From: Saccharopolyspora indica
Lineage (GTDB): Bacteria > Actinomycetota > Actinomycetes > Mycobacteriales > Pseudonocardiaceae
Assembly (NCBI RefSeq): GCF_027853965.1
Contig: NZ_JAQGLB010000022.1
Coordinates: 62,001-126,000, forward strand
Length of the DNA stretch: 64,000 bases
Direction of reading: 5' to 3'
Under the pieces are notes generated by a model, which was not told where the DNA came from, searched no databases, and worked only from the letters and a program-made list of their open reading frames with translations. Positions 7,885 to 16,064 of this stretch are shown here, one piece after another (positions within the stretch are counted from its first letter, which is position 1; every line of letters starts with the position of its first letter). The translations under genes were made by a program, and so were the position numbers.

Positions 7885-9515
7885 CGGGCGGCCCCCTGCT
7901 CCTGCGGGATCGCGCCGTCCCCGCTGAGTTCCAGCACCGTGTCGCGCAACGTCAGCCGTCCCGCTGCGCTGGCGATCTCGGTGTCCTGACCTGCCTCCGG
8001 CCGCACGGTGACGCGCAGGCGGTGCACCGGGTCGAGCGCGGTGCCCGCCTCGTCGGAGCCCTCGCGCTGGGCCATCGCCAAGGTCAGCAGCTCGCACAGC
8101 ACGCCGAGGGCATCGGGGGACAGCTCCTGCTCGGCCAGCCGCGGTCCGGCCGCGGCGAGCTCGGCGACGGCCGCGCTGCGCTTCTGGTCGGCCTCGCGGG
8201 CCTGGGCAAGCAGGGTTTCCTCGGTCATCGGGTCGTCGAGCACCCGCGAGGTCCGGCCGCGGGCGCCGCGATCGCCGCGGCTGCGCACGCTGACCGTGAC
8301 GTCGAGCACCGGGCCGTCGCGCCAGGACACCTTGTCGTTGTCGGTGTCGTAGTCCGGCGCGGGCTGCAGGTGGCGGGCCGAGTGCAGGCCGAACGCGGCC
8401 GAGTGCAGCTGGTGCGCGCCTGCCTCGTCGGCGCCGTCGAACCACTTCGCCAGCTTCAGCAGCTCACCGCGGCGGCCGGGCACCAGCCCACCGCCGGAGG
8501 TGGCCCGCTTCACGCTGGCCAGCAGCGAGCCGATCGCCCGCGCGGTGGCCTCCCGCAGCGCGGCGACCTGGCTGGGGCGGCCCGGGGAGTCCACGAACCA
8601 GTCGGTGAGCTCCTGCCAGTCCGCCGCGGTCCGGCCGCGCGCCCGCTCCACGTCGGTGCCCAGCTGGTCGGCCGGGCCGAGCAGGCGCAGCAGCTCGCCG
8701 CGCACCCCGGCCAGGCCCGCCAGCGAACCGGCGATGGTCTCGGTGTGCCGCAGCACGTCCTCCACCACCATCTGGATGTACTCGACCAGCAGGTTGCGGA
8801 ACCCGGAGATCTCCTCCGGGGCCAGCTGGTGGCGGGTCACCACCTGGCCCAGGTAGGCGTAGAAGTCGCGGACCGTGGCGGCCAGCTCCGCGTGCTGCAG
8901 GAACACCGTGGTGACCTGCTCGGCGAGCCGCTCCCTGGCCTGCCGCGCGGCCTTCGCCCGCGGATCGCGGACCTCGGCGGCCAGCGCCTCGGACAGCGCG
9001 CTGCCGATCCCGGCCAGCCCGCGGTCGATGGCGGGCAGCAGCTCGCGGGACACCTCGCGCGCGCCCTCCGGCACCCGCAGCAGCGCGTCGACGTCCCGCT
9101 GCACGCGAACCGCGAGCTTGCTGACCTGGTAGCGCACGCTGCCGTGCTGGAACTCGGCGATGCTCGACGCGATCGTCTCGCGGCGGCCCACCACCAGGTT
9201 GCCCCACTTCACCAGCCGCTTGAGCCGGTCGATGACGGTGTCCACATCGGACTCGCCGGGCGCCACCCCGCCCTCCCGCTCGGCGGCCGCCAGCGCCGCG
9301 CCCACCTCGCCGGCGGACAGGTCCGCCAGCAGCGTCGAGGTGAACAGCCGCATGATCGCCAGGTAGGTGCGGTGCTCGGGTGCCTGCAGGTAGGCGAACA
9401 GCTGCAGGCGCTGCCCGTCGTCGCGGGTCTGGTCGGGCGCGGGCGCGGGCACGTCCGCCGCGGTTCCCGCGACGCCCGCGCGCAGCACATCAGCTTCGTG
9501 GTCCGGGGCCGTCAC
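7881..9515 (-). CDS. jetA: Wadjet type II kleisin-like subunit JetA (TIGR02677, DUF2397)
   Basis: JetA is the MukF-like kleisin that closes the ring around DNA. The 544-residue protein matches the TIGR02677 pattern: a winged-helix N-terminus (LFAYLQAPEHRTYLAIMRLF), a helical middle (SSIAEFQHGSVRYQVSKLA), a LVEYIQ helix and a C-terminal part with DGPVLDVTVSVRSRG. The GTG at 9513-9515 (VTAPDHEADVL) is chosen because upstream codons are Pro/Arg-rich and unlike the family; a start a few codons later is possible. It is the first gene of jetABC(D) and is divergent from cobD, with 143 bp between starts holding an inverted repeat. Confidence 0.87.
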   Translation of the reverse strand: MTAPDHEADVLRAGVAGTAADVPAPAPDQTRDDGQRLQLFAYLQAPEHRTYLAIMRLFTSTLLADLSAGEVGAALAAAEREGGVAPGESDVDTVIDRLKRLVKWGNLVVGRRETIASSIAEFQHGSVRYQVSKLAVRVQRDVDALLRVPEGAREVSRELLPAIDRGLAGIGSALSEALAAEVRDPRAKAARQARERLAEQVTTVFLQHAELAATVRDFYAYLGQVVTRHQLAPEEISGFRNLLVEYIQMVVEDVLRHTETIAGSLAGLAGVRGELLRLLGPADQLGTDVERARGRTAADWQELTDWFVDSPGRPSQVAALREATARAIGSLLASVKRATSGGGLVPGRRGELLKLAKWFDGADEAGAHQLHSAAFGLHSARHLQPAPDYDTDNDKVSWRDGPVLDVTVSVRSRGDRGARGRTSRVLDDPMTEETLLAQAREADQKRSAAVAELAAAGPRLAEQELSPDALGVLCELLTLAMAQREGSDEAGTALDPVHRLRVTVRPEAGQDTEIASAAGRLTLRDTVLELSGDGAIPQEQGAAR

Positions 9516-9545
9516 GGTCCGCCACGATATCCGGTGGGGCGGACA

Positions 9546-9577
9546 CGGCCGGTCACCTGGCATGCGGTGACCGGCCG
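9546..9577. promoter_or_regulatory. Inverted repeat in the jetA-cobD divergent promoter region
   Basis: CGGCCGGTCACC (9546-9557) and GGTGACCGGCCG (9566-9577) are perfect 12-bp inverted arms with an 8-nt spacer. It sits between the divergent starts of the Wadjet operon and cobD. It could be an operator for either gene or a hairpin; no regulator is identifiable from sequence. Confidence 0.5.
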
Positions 9578-9658
9578 CGGCCGCCCCGGGGGTAGCGTTT
9601 CGGGACGGCTTCGGGCGCGGGGGAGGCCCCGGCTGGACGATCTGGAGGAGCAGCACCG

Positions 9659-10603
9659 GTGAGCGCGGGACGGGCGGTCGGACTCTTACTCGGCGTGGCT
9701 GCGGACGCGGCCCTCGGTGATCCGAAGCGCGGGCATCCGGTCGCGGCCTTCGGCAAGATCGCGCAGTCCGCGGAGCGGCTGCTGCACCGCGACCAGAAGC
9801 CGGCCGGGGTCGTCTACACCGGGGTGCTGGTCGGCGGCGCGGTCGGGCTGGGCGTGCTCGCGCAGCGGTGGACCAAGCGCAGCCCGGTGCTGGAAGCGGC
9901 CGCGACCGGCCTGGTGACCTGGGTGGTGCTCGGCGGATCGTCGCTGGCCGACGAGGGCACCGCGATGGCCCGGCTGCTGGACGCGGGCGAGATCGAGGCG
10001 GCCCGCGAGCGGCTGCGCAACCTGTGCGGCCGCGACTCGGCGGTGCTCGACGGCCAGGGCCTGGCCCGCGCCACCGTCGAATCGGTGGCGGAGAACACCT
10101 CCGACGCCGTGGTCGCCCCGCTGGTCTGGGGCGCCGTCGCGGGCATCCCCGGACTGCTCGCCTACCGCGCGGCGAACACGCTGGACGCCATGGTCGGCCA
10201 CCGCTCGCCCCGCTACGCCAACTTCGGCTGGGCCTCCGCGCGCCTGGACGACCTGCTCAACCTGGTGCCCTCGCGGCTGGCGGCGGTGCTGACCTCGGCG
10301 TGCGCGCCGGTGGTCGGCGGCTCGGCGAAGGGTGCGTGGCGCACCTGGCGCCGCGACGCCTCGGCGCACCCGAGCCCGAACGCCGGGCAGATCGAAGCGG
10401 CCTTCGCCGGAGCGCTCCAGATCCGCCTCGGCGGCCGGACGGTGTACGGCCACGTCGTCGAGCAGCGCCCGGTCCTCGGCGAGGGCCGCACGGCCGACGC
10501 GGGCGACGTGACCAGGAGCGTCGAGCTGTCCCGGGTGATCGGCACGGCCACGGGCGTTCTCACCGCGGCCTGCGCCCTGACCCGGGCCCTCCGCCGCCGC
10601 TGA
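9659..10603 (+). CDS. cobD: Adenosylcobinamide-phosphate synthase (CobD/CbiB)
   Basis: CobD is a membrane enzyme that attaches the (R)-1-amino-2-propanol phosphate arm to adenosylcobyric acid in cobalamin synthesis. The 314-residue protein begins with the family signature GLLLGVAADAALGDPKRGHPVAAFG, then has hydrophobic segments, LWVVLGGSSL-type helices and the conserved VESVAENTSDAVVAPLVWGAVAG and NTLDAMVGHRSPRYANFGWASARLDD blocks. Length is normal for actinobacterial CobD. The GTG start at 9659 follows GGAGGAG. It is convergent with SURF1, with a bidirectional terminator at 10621-10660. The same cobD-SURF1 neighbourhood is known in mycobacteria. Confidence 0.95.
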   Translation: MSAGRAVGLLLGVAADAALGDPKRGHPVAAFGKIAQSAERLLHRDQKPAGVVYTGVLVGGAVGLGVLAQRWTKRSPVLEAAATGLVTWVVLGGSSLADEGTAMARLLDAGEIEAARERLRNLCGRDSAVLDGQGLARATVESVAENTSDAVVAPLVWGAVAGIPGLLAYRAANTLDAMVGHRSPRYANFGWASARLDDLLNLVPSRLAAVLTSACAPVVGGSAKGAWRTWRRDASAHPSPNAGQIEAAFAGALQIRLGGRTVYGHVVEQRPVLGEGRTADAGDVTRSVELSRVIGTATGVLTAACALTRALRRR

Positions 10604-10620
10604 AATCGCCTCAGTCACGA

Positions 10621-10660
10621 CAAGAGGGCCGCAGCTTCCTCAGGAGCTGCGGCCCTCTTG
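10621..10660. terminator. Bidirectional terminator hairpin between cobD and SURF1
   Basis: CAAGAGGGCCGCAGCT (10621-10636) and its exact reverse complement (10645-10660) form a 16-bp stem with an 8-nt loop. It lies between two converging stop codons, where a shared terminator is expected. Confidence 0.85.
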
Positions 10661-10665
10661 CGAGA

Positions 10666-11559
10666 TCAGGCTCTGCTGGTCGGTTCCGCGTCCGCGGTCT
10701 CCCGGCGTTCGGCTTCCTCGCGTTCGCGGCGCTCGTCCTCGGCGATCGCTTCCGCCACCGACATCTTCTTGCGGCGGGGCTGCGGCTCGGACTTCGAGCC
10801 CTCCGCTTCCGCTTCGCGCCAGGCCGGGCGGGCGCCGGGGCGCAGCTCCGAGTAGATGAGGTAGCCGATCGCGATGACGGCCATGATGCCGAACGCGATC
10901 CACTGCAGCGCGTAGGAGAAGTACGGACCGGACTCCAGGCGCGGCAGCGGCAGCGCGCCGAGCACGCCGGGCTGCCCCTCGTTGAGCGCGAAGTAGCCGG
11001 GCTGCAGGGCGATGCCGGTGCCCTGCGAGATGGTCCCGGCGTTGACCGCGTACGCCCAGCGGTGCCCGTCGTGCTCGAACAGCGGGCGCTGCTTGCTGTC
11101 GTTCTCGTCGGTGCGGACGCGCGCGGTGAGCGTGACCTCGCCGCTCGGCGGTGCGTCGTAGGCCGGGGCCCGCGTGCCGTTCACCGGCCGGATGTAACCG
11201 CGGTTGACCAGCACGGTCGTGCCGTCGGCCAGCCGGAACGGGGTCAGCACCTCGAAGGCGGGCTCGCCGAGCACGGTGCGCTGCCAGCCCAGCGTCTCGC
11301 CTTCGGGCAGGTACTGGCCGCGCAGCAGCACCTGCGCCCACTCGGTGCGCGCATCGGGCGCTTGGCCTGCGGGCAGCACCTCGCCGAGCGGGCGCGGTGG
11401 CGTGTGGAAGGACTCGGAGATCGCGTTGTTGCGGGCCTGCGCCTCATCGCTGCGGCTGAACTGCCAGGGTGCCAGCAGGGTGAAGCACAGCGTGGTGAAG
11501 ACCGCGACCAGCGCGATCAAGCCGAGCCAACCGGGTCGCAGCAAGAACTTCAGACGCAC
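10666..11559 (-). CDS. SURF1-family cytochrome oxidase assembly protein
   Basis: SURF1 proteins assist cytochrome c oxidase assembly in the membrane. The 297-residue protein has the family layout: an N-terminal membrane helix (FLLRPGWLGLIALVAVFTTLCFTLLAPWQ, with the conserved LAPWQF), a long extracytoplasmic domain containing VLVNRGYI, a second helix (FSYALQWIAFGIMAVIAIGYLIY, with the conserved YALQW) and a charged cytoplasmic tail (RRKKMSVAEAIAEDERRERE). I chose the GTG at 11557-11559 (MRLKFLLRPGW), which places the helix at the N-terminus as in the family; the longer frame adds 21 residues without support. It follows a lipoprotein gene in the same direction. Confidence 0.9.
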   Translation of the reverse strand: MRLKFLLRPGWLGLIALVAVFTTLCFTLLAPWQFSRSDEAQARNNAISESFHTPPRPLGEVLPAGQAPDARTEWAQVLLRGQYLPEGETLGWQRTVLGEPAFEVLTPFRLADGTTVLVNRGYIRPVNGTRAPAYDAPPSGEVTLTARVRTDENDSKQRPLFEHDGHRWAYAVNAGTISQGTGIALQPGYFALNEGQPGVLGALPLPRLESGPYFSYALQWIAFGIMAVIAIGYLIYSELRPGARPAWREAEAEGSKSEPQPRRKKMSVAEAIAEDERREREEAERRETADAEPTSRA

Positions 11560-11673
11560 CCCACTACGGTAGCTCAGCTGCCCTGACCTGCGGTTTTCGG
11601 ATGCTCCCGGACGCCGGCCCACGACGCGTCTTAGCAGGTCAGCTCCCGTGGCGAAGTGCGCTGTTGGTCCGGA

Positions 11674-12156
11674 TCAGGGCTGGTAGCGGGCGGCGATCTT
11701 GGTGATCCGGCCGCTGTCGTCGAACCAGATCTTGGCCGACTGGGGGTTCTGCTGGGTGAAGTCGGCCGCGCTGATCGGCACCACGCCCAGTCCTTCGTCG
11801 TCGACCTGGGGCTCGGCGGTCGGCGTGCCACCGGCGAACGGGCTGAACAGCTGGGCCTCCGGGGACAGCGGTGCCGTCAGGGTGGGGCCACCTGCGTGGA
11901 TCGGGCGCGGCGCTCCTCCGGTGGAGTCGTCCCACTTGCCCTCCGCGTAGGAGACCGTGAAGCCTCCGTCGTTCTCGATGAACTCCACGTCGACGGCGAT
12001 GTCGAGGGCCTCCTCGCCGGTCTGGACGCTGGCGACGCCTGCCGCGGTGCCGGGCGAGACCGACTGCTCGGCCAGCGAGGCGCACCCGCTGACCACCAGC
12101 GCGGCGGCCAGCAGCCCGCCGGGGATCAGCACGGCCAAGCGGTTCGTCTTGCGCAT
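11674..12156 (-). CDS. Putative lipoprotein, function unknown
   Basis: The 160-residue protein has a lipoprotein signal: positively charged MRKTNR, a hydrophobic core and lipobox VVSGC at about residue 25. The mature part is about 135 residues with alternating beta-like segments (EALDIAVDVEFIENDGGFTVSYAEG) and a C-terminal stretch (SGRITKIAARYQP) reminiscent of small secreted fold families, but I do not recognise it. The ATG at 12156 follows a GGAGAG ribosome site. It lies between the fructosamine-kinase-like gene and SURF1, all leftward, and is probably co-transcribed with SURF1. Confidence 0.75.
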   Translation of the reverse strand: MRKTNRLAVLIPGGLLAAALVVSGCASLAEQSVSPGTAAGVASVQTGEEALDIAVDVEFIENDGGFTVSYAEGKWDDSTGGAPRPIHAGGPTLTAPLSPEAQLFSPFAGGTPTAEPQVDDEGLGVVPISAADFTQQNPQSAKIWFDDSGRITKIAARYQP

Positions 12157-12278
12157 TCTGCTCTCCTACCACCGGGTTGTTCCGACTCTTTGCCCATGAA
12201 GACGCCCGGGGACTGCCGGGGTTGTCAGCGGTCGGCCCGGCCGCCCGAACGGGCAACGCGGATGCCCGCAGGGGCAGA

Positions 12279-13148
12279 TCAGCCGGAGCGGAGGGCGGAG
12301 CGGGCAGCGCTGACGGCGCTGTCGGCGTAGCCGGTGCCGAAGAGGACCGCGTGCACCAGGAGCGGGAACAGCTGGTGGAGGGCGATGCGATCGCGCCAGC
12401 CCTCGGCGAGGGGACGGGCTTCCTCGTAGGCGGCCACGATGCGGTCCAGGTGGGGGCAGCCGAACAGGTGCAGCATCGCGAGATCGGTCTCGCGGTGACC
12501 GCCGTGCGCCGCCGGGTCGATCAGCCAGGCCCGCCGCTCGCCCCAGTGCACGTTGCCGCTCCAGAGGTCGCCGTGCAGCCGGGCGGGCGGCTCGGCCGGA
12601 CCGGCCAGCCGGTCGATGTCCGCGCACACCTGCGAGATCACCGAGCCATCGGCGGCGTCCAGCACGCCGGAGTCCACGGCCTTCCGCAGGTAGGGCTCGA
12701 TCCGGTGCGCCGCGTAGAACGAGGGCCAGTCCGGTGCGGGTTCGTTGCGCATCGGGGCGAGGCCGATCCAGGCGTCGGCCGGGCCGTCCGGTGGCGCGGC
12801 ACCGAACGCCGGTGCCCCGGTCGCGTGCAGCCCAGCGAGGCCTCGCCCGAGCTGTTCGGCCGCTGCCGCGGTGGGCGCGGCTTCGGCGACGTGCTCGGTG
12901 ACCAGCCAGTGCTCGGTGTGCCCGAGCACCTCGGGCACCGCGACCGCGCCCGGTTCGGCGAGCCAGCGCAGGGAAGCGGCTTCGGCGGCGATCGCGCCCG
13001 GCATCGACTCCGGCGCGGTCTTGGCGAACACCACCGCGCCGTCGTCGAGCGACACCGCGAACACCGCCGCGGTGTCCCCGCCGCTGAGCCGCCGCACGTC
13101 GACCGGGGTGCGACCGGTGATGGCGGCCACCGCCGAGCGGGCCGTCAC
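12279..13148 (-). CDS. Fructosamine kinase / aminoglycoside-phosphotransferase-fold kinase
   Basis: The 289-residue protein belongs to the fructosamine-3-kinase family, which phosphorylates glycated amines so that they come off proteins. Visible marks are the ATP-binding start (VRRLSGGDTAAVFAVSLDDGAVVFAKT), the catalytic loop LHGDLWSGNVHW and the metal-binding IDPAAHGGHRETDLAMLHLFG. The GTG at 13146-13148 overlaps the stop of the tyrosine phosphatase gene by 4 bp, so the pair is coupled. A protein-deglycating kinase next to a low-molecular-weight phosphatase recurs in bacteria and may reflect repair of glycated proteins; that link is inference. Confidence 0.88.
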   Translation of the reverse strand: MTARSAVAAITGRTPVDVRRLSGGDTAAVFAVSLDDGAVVFAKTAPESMPGAIAAEAASLRWLAEPGAVAVPEVLGHTEHWLVTEHVAEAAPTAAAAEQLGRGLAGLHATGAPAFGAAPPDGPADAWIGLAPMRNEPAPDWPSFYAAHRIEPYLRKAVDSGVLDAADGSVISQVCADIDRLAGPAEPPARLHGDLWSGNVHWGERRAWLIDPAAHGGHRETDLAMLHLFGCPHLDRIVAAYEEARPLAEGWRDRIALHQLFPLLVHAVLFGTGYADSAVSAARSALRSG

Positions 13149-13603
13149 AGCCGCTCGCGGACCCAGTCGAGCAGCCCCGGCGTCGCGGCCTCGACCATGG
13201 CCAGCACGTCGTCGAAGCCGTTCACACCGCCGTAGTACGGGTCGGGCACTTCGGCGCCGTCCTCGGCTCCCGCGTCGAAGGAGCGCATCAGGCGCACCTT
13301 GGACGGGTCGTCGGCGAGGCGGCGCACCGCGCTCAGGTGCCCGGCGTCCATCGCCACCAGCAGATCGGCGTCCAGGTGGTGGTCGTCGATCTGCGCGGCG
13401 ACGTGCTCGGTCGGGTAGCCGTTGTCCGCGAGGACCTTCGCGGTCCGGGGATCGGCCGGCTCGCCGACGTGCCACGGCCCGGTCCCGGCGCTGGAGACCT
13501 CGACCTGCCCGTCGAGTCCGGCCCGGCGCAGTTGCTCCCGGAACACCAGCGCGGCCATCGGGGACCGGCAGATGTTGCCGGTGCAGATGAAGGAGATGTG
13601 CAC
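13145..13603 (-). CDS. Low-molecular-weight protein-tyrosine phosphatase
   Basis: The protein removes phosphate from phosphotyrosine or from small phosphates. The P-loop CTGNICRS sits at residues 7-14, with nucleophile C7 and R13, and the general-acid loop DPYYGG has D121. At 152 residues it is standard length. The ATG at 13601-13603 gives MHISFICTGNICRSP exactly at the family start. It is the ptpA equivalent of the mycobacterial cobD-SURF1-ptpA neighbourhood. It overlaps the downstream kinase gene by 4 bp. Confidence 0.93.
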   Translation of the reverse strand: MHISFICTGNICRSPMAALVFREQLRRAGLDGQVEVSSAGTGPWHVGEPADPRTAKVLADNGYPTEHVAAQIDDHHLDADLLVAMDAGHLSAVRRLADDPSKVRLMRSFDAGAEDGAEVPDPYYGGVNGFDDVLAMVEAATPGLLDWVRERL

Positions 13604-13904
13604 GTGCGGAAACTCCGATCAGCGCGATTGGGTGATGCAACCGTTTCTATCAGGCACTACGTCGCTCGTGAGTGCTCGTTGACTCTCGCCCCGTACTCGG
13701 CCTGGTGATCTTTGAGCGCCCAGAGCAGCGGAGCCACCGCGTCCATGTCGGACGGCTCAGAACGCGGTGGCCGGGAGTTCGCTGGCGAGGATCACGCAGC
13801 GGGTGAGGTCGAGCAGGCACTCGTGAGCAACCCGAATCGGCTTCGGGCGTCTTGCGGGGAGAAGCAGGCGGGAGCACCGGCTCCCGCGAGGAGAGGAGCA
13901 GGAC
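13604..13904. other. Intergenic region with no convincing gene
   Basis: The 301-bp stretch separates the divergent phosphatase and lipoprotein genes. Open frames on the minus strand here continue antisense into the lipoprotein gene and look spurious. A short hairpin GCGGGAGC-ACCG-GCTCCCGC at 13868-13887 lies directly before the ribosome site GAGGAGAGGAG of the lipoprotein gene and could influence its translation. Confidence 0.5.
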
Positions 13905-14462
13905 ATGCTGCGGACCACCCTGGGGGCGCTGGCTCTGGCGGGCACGGCGTTGACGATGACGGCGTGCGGAGCCGCCCAGGCGGGCCAGTCGGCGCTCGGC
14001 GTGCAGTCGGCCGTCGGGAACGACGCCGCCGAGGTCGACACCCCGCGTTGCGGCACCGGCGATGTGAAAGCCAAGTTCGGCGGGGTCCTCGACGACGGCT
14101 CCGGCCAGCTGCACATCCAGCTGGAGTACACCAACATCTCCGATCACGAGTGCATCCTGCGCGGCGCGCCGGGCGTCGATCTCACCGGCCCGGTCGACCC
14201 CGTGCACGGACCCACCTATTCGGTGCCGCGGATCGACGACGGGGATCCCGGATACCTGCTGACGGCCGGCGAGCGGGGCATCGCGGATCTGACGGTGCTC
14301 CCGGACCGCAGCCCGGAAGCGTGGCGGCCGACGGAGCTGATCACCATTCCGCCGGGCCAGGAGGACCCGCTGCGGATCCCGTGGTCGCACGACTTCGGCG
14401 TGGTGCGCCAGGACGGCGCCACCCACCCGGGCACCTACGTGCACAACTTCAAGCCGTTCTGA
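13905..14462 (+). CDS. DUF4232-type secreted lipoprotein
   Basis: The 185-residue protein has a lipoprotein signal with lipobox LTMTAC (Cys about residue 21). The mature domain resembles DUF4232 proteins: RCGTGDVKAKF, LHIQLEYTNISDHECILRGAPGVDL and a late AGERGIADLTVLP, a beta-sandwich of unknown role on actinobacterial cell surfaces. The two cysteines (RCG and HEC) could form a disulfide. The ATG is preceded by an excellent GAGGAGAGGAG. It is convergent with the beta-lactamase-fold gene. Confidence 0.85.
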   Translation: MLRTTLGALALAGTALTMTACGAAQAGQSALGVQSAVGNDAAEVDTPRCGTGDVKAKFGGVLDDGSGQLHIQLEYTNISDHECILRGAPGVDLTGPVDPVHGPTYSVPRIDDGDPGYLLTAGERGIADLTVLPDRSPEAWRPTELITIPPGQEDPLRIPWSHDFGVVRQDGATHPGTYVHNFKPF

Positions 14463-14541
14463 TCGGGCGAGCGGACCGTTCGCGCCACCTGGCCGTTCGG
14501 TCCGCTCCCCTGCTGCGACAGGACTCTCAGACGGCAGCAGC

Positions 14542-15954
14542 TCAGGTATGTGCGCGGGGACGGCCAGCCCTGGTCCTGGCGAGCCCGGTCAACCGCGCGA
14601 CGAGCACCACGACACCGCCGAGAGCGGCGGTGGCCAGCAGCGCGGTGAACGTGGGGTAGAGGTAGGGCACCTGGATCAGCGCGACGTCTCGGCCGCGGTA
14701 GAGGGCGCCGACGATCCGGTGGATCGATGCGCACAGCACGGCCGGGACCAGCAGCGGCAGCAAGCGCAGCACGGTGCTGGGGCACCCGGTTCGGCTGTCC
14801 GCCCACCGACGTGCCCGCACCGCACCGCGAACGGCCAGCAGCGCAACGCCGATGGCCAGCCCGAGCAGCACGGCGTCGATGGCGGGCAGCGCGCCGCTCG
14901 GCGGCCGCACCGGCTCGCCGGTCACCAAGGCGATGAGCTCGTCGGCGAGCGCGGCGGCGTCGCCGTGGGCCAGCCCGGTGTTGGCCATCACCGCGATCCC
15001 GTACCCGGAATCCGGGAGCAACGCCTGGTAGGCGGTCGAGGTGAACAGGTCGCCGCTGTGCGAGATCACCCGCTCACCGGACGCGGTGGTGCCGACCGAC
15101 CAGCCGAGCGCGTAGGACCCGGACGCCGGTGACGGGGTGTGCGTCTCGGTGATCGCCGCCTCCGAGGCGATCCGGCCTGGGTTGTTCTGCGCGATCAGCC
15201 AGGCCGCCATGTCGTGCGCGGAGCTGAGCACTCCGCCCGAGCCGCCGCCGAACGCCGGTGGTTCGGGCACGGCGATGGCGCCGCCGAGGACCATCAGGTG
15301 GCCGCGTGCGCTCGGCGGCAGCTCGTCGGCGGTGTCGATGGCGCGGCTGTCGGCCATGCCCAGCGGCTCGAACACGTGCCGCTGGAGGTAGTCGTCGAAG
15401 GGCAGGCCGCTGACGACCTCGACCAGTCGGGCGGCGACCTGGTAGTTCGGGTTGTGGTACTCCCAGCGCTCGCCCGGCTCCGCGACCAGCGTCGCCGATC
15501 GCATGCTCGCCACCGCCTCCGCCAGCGAGCCCGGCTGCGGCCGGGTGAAGGGATGGACCGTCGAATCCGACAGGCCGGAGGTCTGGTCGAGCAGCTGGCG
15601 CACCGTGATGCGGTCGGCGCGCGGATCGGCGAGCCGGAACTCGGGCAGGTGGGCGCGCACCGGCCCGTCGAGCTCCACCCGGCCGGATTCCGCGAGCTGG
15701 AGCACGGCCAGCGCGGTGAAGGACTTGCTGACCGAGGCCACGGCCATCGGCGTGCGCTCGGTGATCGGCTCCCCGTCGGGAGTCCGGCCGTAGCCCGCCG
15801 TGCGCAGCACCTCGGTGCCGCGGGTGACGGTGACGGCGGCGCCGGGCAGGCCGGTGCTGCGGAGGTACTCCTCGACGGTGGCGTCGATGTCGGCCGGTGC
15901 GGGTGGGAGCGGTGCGGCGAGGGCGAGCGCGGCTAGGAGCGTTCGGAAGATCAC
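14542..15954 (-). CDS. Serine beta-lactamase-fold hydrolase with C-terminal membrane helices
   Basis: This is a class C-like/D-alanyl-D-alanine carboxypeptidase-fold serine hydrolase. The active-site SVSK (S74-x-x-K77 counted from the GTG start), the tyrosine motif YHN in WEYHNPNYQ and the HSG motif are all present. An N-terminal signal (FRTLLAALALAAPLPPAPA) directs it outside. After residue about 370 come three hydrophobic helices (AVLLGLAIGVALLAV, RLLPLLVPAVLCASI, FTALLATAALGGVVVLV), so the catalytic domain is tethered to the outer face of the membrane. The start is uncertain: GTG at 15954 or ATG at 15990, neither with a good ribosome site. The natural substrate is unknown. Confidence 0.88.
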   Translation of the reverse strand: MIFRTLLAALALAAPLPPAPADIDATVEEYLRSTGLPGAAVTVTRGTEVLRTAGYGRTPDGEPITERTPMAVASVSKSFTALAVLQLAESGRVELDGPVRAHLPEFRLADPRADRITVRQLLDQTSGLSDSTVHPFTRPQPGSLAEAVASMRSATLVAEPGERWEYHNPNYQVAARLVEVVSGLPFDDYLQRHVFEPLGMADSRAIDTADELPPSARGHLMVLGGAIAVPEPPAFGGGSGGVLSSAHDMAAWLIAQNNPGRIASEAAITETHTPSPASGSYALGWSVGTTASGERVISHSGDLFTSTAYQALLPDSGYGIAVMANTGLAHGDAAALADELIALVTGEPVRPPSGALPAIDAVLLGLAIGVALLAVRGAVRARRWADSRTGCPSTVLRLLPLLVPAVLCASIHRIVGALYRGRDVALIQVPYLYPTFTALLATAALGGVVVLVARLTGLARTRAGRPRAHT

Positions 15955-16064
15955 GCGCCGAGTCTTCGCCGGAACACCGTGCGTCCACATCGGACCGCGG
16001 GGTGAAGGCCGGGATCGGACCGTGGTCCGATGTCGGGCCGGTCTCGGCTGGATATCGTGCCGTG

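Noticed and set aside
12279-13640. Single fused gene of phosphatase and kinase
   Set aside because: The frame is continuous only through the antisense or shifted part of the phosphatase gene; two genes with a 4-bp overlap explain it better.
13650-14444. 264-codon minus-strand frame over the DUF4232 gene
   Set aside because: Composition of a shadow frame; the plus strand has a signal peptide, lipobox and good ribosome site.
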